NCBI GenBank assembly: GCA_965248935.1
Contig: OZ252214.1
Coordinates: 2,418,001-2,482,000 of the forward strand
Source of the DNA: G032773895 sp965248935
GTDB lineage: Bacteria > Pseudomonadota > Gammaproteobacteria > Pseudomonadales > Cellvibrionaceae
Length of the DNA: 64,000 nt
Direction: 5' to 3'
Shown here: positions 40,383-49,707 of the stretch, in pieces
Layout of the letters: every line of letters begins with the position of its first letter
Position numbering within the stretch: position 1 is the first letter of the stretch
The notes under the pieces: generated by a model
What the model was told of the DNA's origin: nothing
Databases searched by the model: none
Seen by the model: the letters and a program-made list of their open reading frames with translations, nothing else
Translations under genes and position numbers: made by a program

Positions 40383-40475
40383 CCGACACTTGGTTAACCT
40401 ATGCTAAGCGTGAGCTTTATCGCCAAGAGCAATTAGATAAGAGCTAACTTTTAGTAAGCCTAAATATAAAATTTT

Positions 40476-40500
40476 GAGGGAGCCTTTTGGCTCCCTTTTT
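40476..40500 (+). terminator. Intrinsic terminator after the TonB cluster
   Basis: GGGAGCC-tttt-GGCTCCC is followed by TTTTTG. It ends the TonB cluster and lies 17 bp beyond the ilvD stop codon on the opposite strand. Confidence 0.9.
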
Positions 40501-40516
40501 GTTTATATGGAGTTAT

Positions 40517-42352
40517 TTAACCTAGGGAGGATATATCTCTTACCGCACCCTTGTCTGCGCTTGTGGCTAACATTGCATAGGCTTTTAATGCCGCAGAGAC
40601 TTTACGTGGTCTAGGCTTAGAGGGCTGCCAACCTAACTTGTTTTGTGCTTCTCTTCTATCGCTCAGTTCTTTATCTGAAATTAAAACATTTATTGTTCTG
40701 TTTGGTATATCGATACGAATCTTATCGCCATTTTGCACCAGCCCTATGGCTCCGCCGGCTGCCGCTTCAGGTGATGCGTGGCCAATGGATAGCCCTGATG
40801 TTCCGCCGGAGAAGCGACCGTCGGTTAACAATGCGCAAGACTTACCTAAGCCTTTGGATTTAATGTATGACGTTGGGTAGAGCATTTCTTGCATTCCAGG
40901 GCCACCGCGTGGCCCCTCGTAGCGAACGATAACTACTGTGCCGGGTTTAACCTTGTCAGCCAAAATATCGGCTACAGCTTGGTCCTGGGATTCGGTGACA
41001 TAGGCTTCTCCCTCGAAAACCAGAATAGACTCGTCTACCCCGGCTGTTTTTACCACACAACCATCTTCGGCAATATTACCTTTAAGTATTGCTAAGCCAC
41101 CCTCTTTACTAAATGCATTGTCTAAGGAGCGAATGCAGCCTTCGGCTCTATCTCCATCAAGAGATGGCCAACGGGTATCTTGGCTAAATGCAGTTTGGGT
41201 AGGAATACCCGCCGGGCCGGCGCGGTAAAATTTATTTACGGTTTCATCGTTGTTACGTTGAATATCCCATTTATTCAGTGCTTCTTCCAGGGTGGCGCTG
41301 TGTACTGTCGGCATTTGAGAGTGAAGAAGACCAGCTCGGTCGATTTCACCAAGAATGGCCATAATGCCACCGGCTCGGTGTACGTCTTCAATATGGTATT
41401 TTTGAGTATTGGGAGCGACCTTGCACAGTTGGGGGACTATTTTACTGAGGCGGTCAATATCCTCCATTGTGAAATTGACTTCGGCTTCCTGAGCGATAGC
41501 CAGCAAGTGAAGAATGGTATTGGTGGAACCTCCCATAGCAATATCGAGGGACATGGCATTTTCGAAGGCTCCTTTTGAGCCAATGGATCTGGGGAGAACG
41601 TTCGCATTATCGTTTTCGTAATAGTCTTTCGCTAGTTCAACAATAAGTGACCCCGCCCGCTCGAAGAGCTGTTTTCGGTCGGCGTGGGTTGCCAGTGTTG
41701 TGCCGTTACCGGGCAGGCTTAACCCCAGCGCTTCGGTAAGGCAGTTCATAGAATTTGCGGTAAACATGCCAGAGCATGAACCACAGGTAGGGCAGGCGCT
41801 ACGTTCAATTTCCTCGACGTATTCGTCTGAGACTTTGTCATCAGCAGCGACAACCATGGCGTCAACTAAATCGAGACCGTGATCTGCCAGTTTGGTTTTC
41901 CCGGCTTCCATCGGCCCACCAGATACAAATACCACAGGGACATTGAGTCGCATGGCTGCCATAAGCATTCCAGGAGTAATTTTGTCGCAGTTGGAGATAC
42001 ATACCAATGCGTCAGCGCAGTGAGCGTTGACCATATACTCTACGGAGTCCGCAATAAGCTCACGGCTAGGCAAGCTATAAAGCATTCCGTCGTGGCCCAT
42101 AGCGATGCCATCGTCTACGGCAATGGTATTAAACTCCTTCGCTACTCCGCCTACTTTTTCGATTTCTCTCGCTACCAGTTGGCCCATATCTTTAAGGTGA
42201 ACATGGCCTGGGACGAATTGGGTAAATGAATTTGCTACCGCAATAATGGGTTTTTGGAAATCCTCGTCTTGCATTCCTGTTGCACGCCATAGAGCACGTG
42301 CGCCGGCCATATTTCGACCAGAGGTGGTTGTGCGAGAACGGTATTGAGGCAT
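40517..42352 (-). CDS. ilvD: Dihydroxy-acid dehydratase
   Basis: This iron-sulphur enzyme performs the third step of valine/isoleucine synthesis. It carries the cluster-binding cysteines in C-I-S-N-C-D-K-I-T-P-G and C-P-T-C-G-S-C-S-G-M-F-T-A-N-S-M, with G-R-F-S-G-G-T-S-G-L-S-I-G-H near the C-terminus. I use ATG 42352 (M-P-Q-Y-R-S-R-T-T), which has CGGAG 8 bases upstream. The 611-residue length fits the family; the frame upstream to 42385 is not conserved. Confidence 0.97.
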   Translation of the reverse strand: MPQYRSRTTTSGRNMAGARALWRATGMQDEDFQKPIIAVANSFTQFVPGHVHLKDMGQLVAREIEKVGGVAKEFNTIAVDDGIAMGHDGMLYSLPSRELIADSVEYMVNAHCADALVCISNCDKITPGMLMAAMRLNVPVVFVSGGPMEAGKTKLADHGLDLVDAMVVAADDKVSDEYVEEIERSACPTCGSCSGMFTANSMNCLTEALGLSLPGNGTTLATHADRKQLFERAGSLIVELAKDYYENDNANVLPRSIGSKGAFENAMSLDIAMGGSTNTILHLLAIAQEAEVNFTMEDIDRLSKIVPQLCKVAPNTQKYHIEDVHRAGGIMAILGEIDRAGLLHSQMPTVHSATLEEALNKWDIQRNNDETVNKFYRAGPAGIPTQTAFSQDTRWPSLDGDRAEGCIRSLDNAFSKEGGLAILKGNIAEDGCVVKTAGVDESILVFEGEAYVTESQDQAVADILADKVKPGTVVIVRYEGPRGGPGMQEMLYPTSYIKSKGLGKSCALLTDGRFSGGTSGLSIGHASPEAAAGGAIGLVQNGDKIRIDIPNRTINVLISDKELSDRREAQNKLGWQPSKPRPRKVSAALKAYAMLATSADKGAVRDISSLG

Positions 42353-42442
42353 GGGGTAAACTCCGACATTTAAAAACTGTCGCAAAGCATACCAGAAGTT
42401 AGGGGCATACCGCAGTGAATATGCAACAGTGGCGAGCCCTTA

Positions 42443-44125
42443 TTAATCTATGGAGGACGGGTAGTATTTTTGGACCTGCTTGAGTAAAAATTGATGACGC
42501 TTGTACTGTTTGTGTTCATCCTTTAGTGTCCCTACCGCTCTTAACCCTTTGCGGCAAATCTTCTCATATTTTTCTTGGTATCCATGGGCTTCGGTATCTG
42601 CCATTAAAGCTTGAATTAAATTTAGGTTGAGCCCTACATGTTTGGGGTAGGTGAGCAAGGCTTCTTCGAAAACAGATATTGCGTCTGAGAAGTCTTTTCC
42701 CTCATAGGAGCCGATGCCGTCTTTGGTTAGTTTTGCCGCCACTTTTTTACCTGCATCACTAATGGGTTCGCTGGTGATGCCATCAATAATTTGCATAATG
42801 TCTGCATCGTTTTCATGGCGAGCTGCAAGCAAAGTGAGCATTTCTCTTGCCTCCTGTTCCTCGTCCATTGCGTGTAGTGTGCGAGCAAACTCCAAGCTGG
42901 TATCAACGGGGGGAGCCGCTAGGTTTTTATACATCGTTTTGGCTTTTTGGGCTGATATTTTGGCTTTATCTTGTTTGTCTTCACTAAGCAGAAGCTGTGT
43001 TTCAACCATTTGAGCTTGTACGGCAACCTCAGGTTTATCTGAATAGCGTTTTCTTGCCCGGTCCAGAAAATTATTTGCTTGCTTGACGATCATTTTGGCT
43101 TCGGTAGAGTCGTCGCCTTTAACAATATCACTGGCTTTACGTGCGTAATTGAAATAATCCTGCTCGGATTCATGACAGGAATTTAAGCCCCATTTAATCG
43201 CATGTTGGTGAGATTTTAGAGCTATATCGTCATCGCTATTTCGGTCTGCCAGCTTAGCTAGTTTTCGATGGCGTAAAACAGATTTTGGGGAAATTTTCGT
43301 TGCGGACTCAACAGATTTCTGGGCGAGGATGGAATCTTTTTTCTGAGTGTGTAGGTCCGCCAGCATATCGTGGGCTTCGATATATCTATTGTCTTCGTTA
43401 ATTACCTCTTTTAGAAGGTCTTCGGCAACGTCATAGTTTTCTAGGGCTATCATGGTTTTACTCATTCCCAGCTTTGCCCATACCACGGGTTTTTTACTAA
43501 GAATACTTTCGTAGACTGCTTGGGCTTCTTTCAGTTGCTTCAAAAGAAAATGAAGCTGTCCTTTCATTTTAAGGCAGTCGCCTGCGTACTTGCTGTGAGA
43601 GCTAATTATGTCATTGCAGTATTCCAGAGCTTTCCGATAATCGCCTGTTGAAATAGCCTTTTTTATGTGTATGAGTGCTTCATGTCGAACTATGGCTTTA
43701 TCAAGCCTGACTTTGAGAGACGCCTGTGTATAGGGTTTTGTTATGTAGTCGTCGGGTTGGCACTCTAAGGCTCCGAGAACCATTTCCCTAGAAGATTCTC
43801 CCGTAATCATTACGAATAGGCTAGTCATCAGTAGAACGCGCAAAAACCTGACTTCTTCTAGTATTTGCTGCCCGTCCTTACCTGAGCCGAGGTTGTAGTC
43901 GCACAATACTATGTCGTACTTCTTTTTAGCGCATAGCTTAATGGCCTCTTGTCCATCAGCGGCGGTATCAACAGCATTGGCTCCAAAAATTTTCAAGGTT
44001 CGCGTGAGTGAGCCACGTATTTCTGGGAAGTCGTCAATAATTAAACATTTCTTATTGTTATAAATTTTAACAATGTCGATCTGTTTAATATCTTGACCAC
44101 TCACGTTATTGAGTAGTGGGTTCAT
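42443..44125 (-). CDS. Response regulator receiver domain fused to TPR repeats
   Basis: The 560-residue protein begins with a REC domain (about 25-145) with acidic pair I-I-D-D, phosphoacceptor D in V-L-C-D-Y-N-L and K in I-T-K-P-Y. It continues as a long TPR array (about 150-540). There is no DNA-binding or enzymatic output domain, so it probably works through protein contacts. No histidine kinase gene is adjacent. Confidence 0.88.
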   Translation of the reverse strand: MNPLLNNVSGQDIKQIDIVKIYNNKKCLIIDDFPEIRGSLTRTLKIFGANAVDTAADGQEAIKLCAKKKYDIVLCDYNLGSGKDGQQILEEVRFLRVLLMTSLFVMITGESSREMVLGALECQPDDYITKPYTQASLKVRLDKAIVRHEALIHIKKAISTGDYRKALEYCNDIISSHSKYAGDCLKMKGQLHFLLKQLKEAQAVYESILSKKPVVWAKLGMSKTMIALENYDVAEDLLKEVINEDNRYIEAHDMLADLHTQKKDSILAQKSVESATKISPKSVLRHRKLAKLADRNSDDDIALKSHQHAIKWGLNSCHESEQDYFNYARKASDIVKGDDSTEAKMIVKQANNFLDRARKRYSDKPEVAVQAQMVETQLLLSEDKQDKAKISAQKAKTMYKNLAAPPVDTSLEFARTLHAMDEEQEAREMLTLLAARHENDADIMQIIDGITSEPISDAGKKVAAKLTKDGIGSYEGKDFSDAISVFEEALLTYPKHVGLNLNLIQALMADTEAHGYQEKYEKICRKGLRAVGTLKDEHKQYKRHQFLLKQVQKYYPSSID

Positions 44126-44322
44126 TCAATCCAGCTTCCTAAATCCGGCGTCCTACTAACTAAATAGAGGGTAGGGTGACTATCACAGTCGATACCTAAG
44201 TTGTATTCGTGAGGGGCATATTTACCCCCTATTATTACAGTTTAGGCAAAAAATTCCCTCTGTGCTGAGGTGAATTGGGAGGTTGACCTCATATTCTAAA
44301 ATTAAGTGAATACTAACGGTTA

Positions 44323-45642
44323 CTATGAGAGTAGCTTTATTAGAACCTTGGATTTTCGCTGGAAGTTATAAAATGACTTTCTTTCAACTGGCAGCATATC
44401 AATATGGCTTTCTGTAAAGCTTTGTTCGATAAACCAGTGTGCAGCTTGGGTGGTGAGGACGTAAAGCTGAGTAAGTTTAAGAAGCTGTGCCTTTTTTTCC
44501 ATATGTTTAAGCAACGTTGCTGCGCGCCCGCCACGTTTGTAGGCTTCCTGAACAGCGAGACAAGCGAGTTCGCCCGATTTTGCGTCACTTAGCGGGTAAA
44601 GTGCGGCACAGCCAATTATCAAGTTGTCTTTCTCCATAACCACAAAGCAATCAATTTCGTTTTCTAATAGTTCTCTTGACCGCTTTACAAGAATACCTTT
44701 TTCTTCGAGAGGTTTTATTAAGCTCAGAATGCTGCCAACGTCTTCAATATGAGCACGACGGACAGTTTCATAGCTATCGCGGTGGACCATTGTGCCGGAG
44801 CCGTCAGGGGTGAAGAGTTCTTTAATTAGTGCGCCATCTTTCTGGGCGGAGACAACGTGAGCCCGAGAGACGCCATTTTCACAGGCACTGTGGCAAGCGC
44901 GTAAAGAAAAGTAAGTATTTGACTGGTTATGATGGGGCTCTTCCAATAAAAAGCGTTCGCACTGAAGCAGTGTTAACTCCCTAAACTGTTCGCCCTTGCT
45001 GTTAACAATTGGGCCGTCATCGTTGTATGCAATGAGCTTGTCGGCATTGAGCGCTTTAGTTATTTCGATTGCGACGTCTGCAAAGGAGAGGTTGAATACT
45101 TCTCCTGTAAGGGAATAACCGAGAGGGGATACCAAAACGATAGTATTTTTTTGCAATGCATCGATGATGGTATATGTATCGATGCTGCGTACTTTTCCTG
45201 TGAGTTGGAAGTCCACACCTTTGATGATTCCGCGAGGTTTAGCATTAACAAAATTGCCGCCTAAGATACGTATTTTTGCACCGTGGGTAGGTGAACCTGG
45301 AGGCCCTGCGGAAAAGTGTGCTTCCAAGTGAATACGTGTAGCACCTACGGCCTTAAGAACGTCTTCGATCTGATCTCTGCGAGTAATACGTATTCCGTCT
45401 TGGAATTCAGACGTGTGACCGGCTCGGGACAATTGCTCTTCGATTTGTGTGCGAGCCCCATGAACGATGACCAGTCGAACACCGAGAGTATCGAGAAGTA
45501 CAAGGTCGCTGATGATATTGGTGAAGTTTTCATGGGCGAAGCAGTCACCGGGCAGCATTATTACAAAGGTTTTGCCTCTGTGTCGGTTAATGTACGGGGA
45601 GGATTGTCTGAACCAGTTTACGTAGTTGTCTCGTGAGTCCAC
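44323..45642 (-). CDS. argA: Amino-acid N-acetyltransferase (N-acetylglutamate synthase)
   Basis: This enzyme catalyses the first step of arginine synthesis. The 439-residue protein has an N-terminal amino-acid-kinase fold (Y-I-N-R-H-R-G-K-T-F-V-I-M-L, then V-I-V-H-G-A-R) and a C-terminal GNAT domain with G-E-L-A-C-L-A-V and Y-K-R-G-G-R-A-A-T-L-L. The first domain binds arginine for feedback inhibition. The start is GTG 45642. argE lies 64 bp upstream in the same direction, so a PhzF-argE-argA transcript is likely. Confidence 0.95.
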   Translation of the reverse strand: MDSRDNYVNWFRQSSPYINRHRGKTFVIMLPGDCFAHENFTNIISDLVLLDTLGVRLVIVHGARTQIEEQLSRAGHTSEFQDGIRITRRDQIEDVLKAVGATRIHLEAHFSAGPPGSPTHGAKIRILGGNFVNAKPRGIIKGVDFQLTGKVRSIDTYTIIDALQKNTIVLVSPLGYSLTGEVFNLSFADVAIEITKALNADKLIAYNDDGPIVNSKGEQFRELTLLQCERFLLEEPHHNQSNTYFSLRACHSACENGVSRAHVVSAQKDGALIKELFTPDGSGTMVHRDSYETVRRAHIEDVGSILSLIKPLEEKGILVKRSRELLENEIDCFVVMEKDNLIIGCAALYPLSDAKSGELACLAVQEAYKRGGRAATLLKHMEKKAQLLKLTQLYVLTTQAAHWFIEQSFTESHIDMLPVERKSFYNFQRKSKVLIKLLS

Positions 45643-45705
45643 TGCTGCGTTTGTCCAATATAAATAGTTATTAAAAGTATAAAAGTATTCGTGAGCTTTG
45701 AATAG

Positions 45706-46866
45706 CTATGCGCACAATGAAGTGATCAAATTGCGAATAGTGTCTACAGCCGGTTGTATTTGGTTAAGCTCCATATATTCGTTGGGTTGATGGGCTTGAT
45801 CGATGGAGCCTGGCCCCATAACAATGGTTTGCATACCTAATTGCTGAAGAAAAGGGGCTTCTGTCGCAAAGGCCACGCTTTCGGATTGGTATCCTGAAAG
45901 TTTCTCCGCTTGAGCTACCAGCTCACTGTTTTGAGGTTCTTCGTAAGGGGAGACGCCTGGAAATAAGTGGTCAATGCTGATTTTTGTCCCGTCGTCTTTA
46001 CCTAGAGGGGTAATTCGAGTGTGTAACTCTTGTTGAAGGTCTTGCAGTACCATGCCTGGAAGGGGCCTTAGGTCAAAGTGTAGTTCACAGCTATTGCATA
46101 TTCGATTGGGGTTATCGCCCCCGTGAATACAACCTAGGTTAAGCGTTGGATAATTAATTTCGAAACCGGAATGTTGATATTTGTCTTTGAGTTCCTCCCG
46201 AAATTGTTTTAGCTCGCCCAAAACTCGGTGCATCGTATCTAGGGCATTGTTCCCAAGCGACGGGTTAGATGAGTGCCCCGCTAGCCCTTGTATGCGCACA
46301 GACTCCATCATTATGCCTTTGTGCATTCTTATCGGACGCATATTGGTGGGTTCACCGATAACGGCATAACGGGCCTTGGGAAAGCTAGAGGAGGTTAAGG
46401 CTCTTGCGCCGGACATAGAGGACTCTTCGTCCGCTGTAGCGAGTACGTAGATAGGCTGCTGAAGTTTATCAAGGCTGTCTTTAATCGATTTAATCGCAGC
46501 AATCACAACAGGAAAGAAGCCTTTCATGTCTGTGGCGCCTAGCCCGTAAAATCTATTTTGACGTTCTATTAGAGAAAAGGGGTCTTGTTGCCAGTTCTCT
46601 GGGTTGCAGGGAACCGTATCCGTATGGCCAGATAATACAATCCCGCCAGGCCCATCACCTAGGCAGGCAAGTAGGTTCACCTTTTCTCCTTTTGAGTCCA
46701 CTTGGCTTATTTCCGTTGTAAACCCCAAATCGGATAGCCATCCTGCTAATAGTTCGACAACAGGGCGGTTACTCATATCCCATTCAGCCGAGGTGCAGCT
46801 CACTGAGGGGGTGGCGATAAGTTCGGAAAGTTGATGCGTAAAGCGTTTAGTATCAATTGTGGCCAT
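45706..46866 (-). CDS. argE: Acetylornithine deacetylase
   Basis: This M20-family metallohydrolase releases ornithine from N-acetylornithine. It has L-S-G-H-T-D-T-V-P (metal-binding His/Asp), T-A-D-E-E-S-S-M-S-G-A (catalytic Glu region), G-E-P-T-N and G-P-G-S-I-D-Q-A-H-Q-P-N-E-Y near the end. I start at ATG 46866, preceded by GGAG; a GTG at 46902 would add 12 residues. It is next to argA in the same direction. Confidence 0.95.
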   Translation of the reverse strand: MATIDTKRFTHQLSELIATPSVSCTSAEWDMSNRPVVELLAGWLSDLGFTTEISQVDSKGEKVNLLACLGDGPGGIVLSGHTDTVPCNPENWQQDPFSLIERQNRFYGLGATDMKGFFPVVIAAIKSIKDSLDKLQQPIYVLATADEESSMSGARALTSSSFPKARYAVIGEPTNMRPIRMHKGIMMESVRIQGLAGHSSNPSLGNNALDTMHRVLGELKQFREELKDKYQHSGFEINYPTLNLGCIHGGDNPNRICNSCELHFDLRPLPGMVLQDLQQELHTRITPLGKDDGTKISIDHLFPGVSPYEEPQNSELVAQAEKLSGYQSESVAFATEAPFLQQLGMQTIVMGPGSIDQAHQPNEYMELNQIQPAVDTIRNLITSLCA

Positions 46867-46903
46867 AGTATTGTTGGCTCCATATAATTTTGTTGGTTCC
46901 ACA

Positions 46904-47722
46904 TTAAATAAAGAGGGTACCTTGCATGGAAGTGATGGCTTTACCTTTTATCTCTACTCTGGACTCTAGTAATTGTAACTGTAACTCTCCCGAGCGCCGC
47001 GATATTTGTTTTGCTCTAAATTCTGTTTTTTTCATTTTTGATGCGTATAGCGGTGTGAGTGCGGTATAGGCCGAGCCGGTCACAGGGTCTTCATTTATTC
47101 CAATCGCAGGTGCAAAAAAACGGCAGACAAAATCTATTTCGGAGGCTTTTGCATCGAATGGACTGTTATTGGATAGACCGTTATAAGGTGCCGTTACGCA
47201 AATTCCGCGATAGGGCAGCTTTGCCAATTCGCTCAAATTTGGGGTGAGGACTTCAATCTCTGAGGCATCATCATAATATAGGATCAGGTCGTCACATTTG
47301 TAGGCTTCTTTTGGTGATCCCCCGACCATTTTAGCTATATTTTTGTCTAAGCTGACTTCGGTTAGAGTAGCAGTTGGAAAGTTGAGTGTGATAGCGTTTC
47401 CATCTGAGAGTGTAGTTAAAATTCCGCTATTGGAATGAAATTTTAATACTCCGAGTGGTTCGCTTAAGTGCTGGTGGAGTACGTGAGCGCTTGCGAGTGT
47501 TGCATGACCGCATAGATCAACCTCTGCGGTTGGAGTAAACCAACGAATACGAAAATCATTACCCTTGCGGACGACAAAGGCAGATTCAGATAAGTTCATC
47601 TCTCCTGCTATAGCCTGCATAATCAATTCGGGTAGCCATTCGTCTAAGACGAAAATTGCAGCGGGGTTACCGCGAAATATTTCGTTAGAAAATGCGTCAA
47701 CTTGAAATACTGTGAGTTCCAT
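46904..47722 (-). CDS. PhzF-family isomerase-like protein
   Basis: This 272-residue protein has the diaminopimelate-epimerase-like fold. It contains F-R-G-N-P-A-A-I-F, the catalytic Glu in N-L-S-E-S-A-F-V, and D-L-C-G-H-A-T-L-A-S-A. D-P-V-T-G-S-A near residue 210 completes the family pattern. There is no phenazine cluster, so it is an orphan member of unknown substrate. It sits immediately before argE and may share its promoter. Confidence 0.92.
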   Translation of the reverse strand: MELTVFQVDAFSNEIFRGNPAAIFVLDEWLPELIMQAIAGEMNLSESAFVVRKGNDFRIRWFTPTAEVDLCGHATLASAHVLHQHLSEPLGVLKFHSNSGILTTLSDGNAITLNFPTATLTEVSLDKNIAKMVGGSPKEAYKCDDLILYYDDASEIEVLTPNLSELAKLPYRGICVTAPYNGLSNNSPFDAKASEIDFVCRFFAPAIGINEDPVTGSAYTALTPLYASKMKKTEFRAKQISRRSGELQLQLLESRVEIKGKAITSMQGTLFI

Positions 47723-47864
47723 ATTTGTTCTGCTTTTGCAAATAGGTTTTAATCTGTATATAAGACTGCTTGTTAGCGTTAATTAAGGCGCTACAATCAG
47801 ACTACCCAGGGAAAGCTTTAGTGTAAGCCCTGCTTCTTTCGAAGTTTTGGTTTGACCGTGACGG

Positions 47865-49673
47865 ATGATACCAGAACACCGCTTAGTGAGAGTGAAAATG
47901 ACATTTGATTTTGTTGCACAGCGAGCGCTTGATTTGCGTTCGGTTTTACTTGAACTCAGTTCTGATGGATTGATTCATACCGAAGATGCCAATGCCTTGC
48001 TTGGCGCCAGTCGTTCGTCGGAAGATGTGGCTTTACACGTTTTAACCTATATTGCGAAACAGAATTTGGATAGCTTTGCTGTAGCAGAGAAAAAAGTTGA
48101 TGAGCTAGTTTTAACTGACTGGTTGGCGAAAAAGGCGAGGTTGCCACTTTTTCATATTGATCCTATGAAAGTACCCGTAGCTCAAGCCTCTGAATTAATG
48201 TCTTACGCTTTTGCCAAAAGGCATGGCTTACTGTGTGTCGATGTCACAGCGGATGCAGTAACGATTGCTTCAACTCAACCTTTTATGAGCGAGTGGGAGG
48301 GGCAGCTTTCCCAAACGGTTCGAAAAGAAATACGCAAAGTCGTTGCGACACCATCCGATGTTGATAAATATCGAGTCGAATTTTACTCTTTGGCAAACTC
48401 AATTTCTGGTGCAGATAATGCTGGGCAGAAAAAATCTAGCGTATCTAACTTTGAGCAGTTGCTTGAGCTGGGAACCTTAAAAGACCCTGAAGCAAACGAT
48501 CAACATATAGTAAATATTGTTGATTGGCTATTGCAATATGCGTTTGACCAGCGGGCAAGTGATATTCACATCGAACCTCGACGCGAACTAACACGAATGC
48601 GATTTCGCATTGACGGTGTACTTCATAATATCTATGAATTTCCAACAACCGTTGCTATGGCCATTATCAGTCGTATCAAAATATTGGGGAGAATGAACGT
48701 TGCTGAAAAAAGAAAACCTCAGGATGGGCGTCTGAAAACTAAACGAGCAAGTGGTTCCGAGGCGGAATTGAGATTGTCCACACTGCCGACAGCGTTTGGT
48801 GAAAAGTTAGTGATGAGAATATTTGACCCCGATGTATTATTAAAGTCTTTTGAAGACCTGGGGTTAACGGGAGACGACTATCGGTGTTGGAATAAAATGT
48901 TACATAAGCCCCACGGAATAGTCTTAGTGACTGGACCGACGGGCTCGGGTAAAACCACAACGTTGTATTCCTCACTGCGATCAATTTCCACTGATGAAGT
49001 GAATGTTTCCACCATTGAGGACCCTATCGAGATGGTTGAAGATACGTTCAACCAAACTCAGGTGCAGCACAATATTGATTTGGATTTTGCATCGGGTATT
49101 CGGACGTTAATGAGGCAAGACCCAGACATTATTATGGTGGGAGAAATCCGCGATATTGAAACCGCCAGAATGGCAGTACAAGCCGCCTTAACAGGCCACT
49201 TGGTACTGTCAACCTTACATACAAATGATGCGCCCTCCTCCATTAGCCGACTACTTGATTTGGGGGTTCCCAGTTATCTTATTCGTGCGACGGTTATTGG
49301 CGTCATGGCACAACGGCTATTGCGTACTTTGTGTTCCAATTGCAAGAGGGAAACGGCAATTAAAAGTACGGATTGGGAGCAGTTGGTAAAACCTTGGAAA
49401 GTATCGAAGCCCTCGAAGGTCTATTTACCCGTAGGCTGTCTAGAGTGCCGAAATACGGGGTATTTAGGTAGGCAAGGGATATACGAAATATTAACGCTCA
49501 GTGACGCCGTACAAGATTTAATGACCGATACTGCGGACTTAAATAAGGTCCGGCAGCAAGCTATGAGGGAAGGAATGAGGACCTTACGCTTAAGTGGAGC
49601 GCAAAAAGTGGCGACAGGAAAAACAACGGTTGAGGAAGTGATACGAGTTGCTCCACCTCCTGAAAAAAGTTAA
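47865..49673 (+). CDS. GspE/PilB-type secretion ATPase
   Basis: This 602-residue ATPase is of the type II secretion/type IV pilus extension class. An N-terminal MshEN-like region (about 30-160) is followed by the CTE core with Walker A G-P-T-G-S-G-K-T-T-T-L-Y, the Asp box S-T-I-E-D-P-I-E, Walker B I-M-V-G-E-I-R-D, and a zinc-binding C-x2-C ... C-x2-C loop (C-S-N-C and C-L-E-C). No other secretion genes are adjacent, so it is an orphan or unlinked member. ATG 47898 is another possible start, with a better ribosome binding site. Confidence 0.93.
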   Translation: MIPEHRLVRVKMTFDFVAQRALDLRSVLLELSSDGLIHTEDANALLGASRSSEDVALHVLTYIAKQNLDSFAVAEKKVDELVLTDWLAKKARLPLFHIDPMKVPVAQASELMSYAFAKRHGLLCVDVTADAVTIASTQPFMSEWEGQLSQTVRKEIRKVVATPSDVDKYRVEFYSLANSISGADNAGQKKSSVSNFEQLLELGTLKDPEANDQHIVNIVDWLLQYAFDQRASDIHIEPRRELTRMRFRIDGVLHNIYEFPTTVAMAIISRIKILGRMNVAEKRKPQDGRLKTKRASGSEAELRLSTLPTAFGEKLVMRIFDPDVLLKSFEDLGLTGDDYRCWNKMLHKPHGIVLVTGPTGSGKTTTLYSSLRSISTDEVNVSTIEDPIEMVEDTFNQTQVQHNIDLDFASGIRTLMRQDPDIIMVGEIRDIETARMAVQAALTGHLVLSTLHTNDAPSSISRLLDLGVPSYLIRATVIGVMAQRLLRTLCSNCKRETAIKSTDWEQLVKPWKVSKPSKVYLPVGCLECRNTGYLGRQGIYEILTLSDAVQDLMTDTADLNKVRQQAMREGMRTLRLSGAQKVATGKTTVEEVIRVAPPPEKS

Positions 49674-49707
49674 AGGAAAGTCAAACTCTTTAACTCTCAA
49701 CTCGCTG

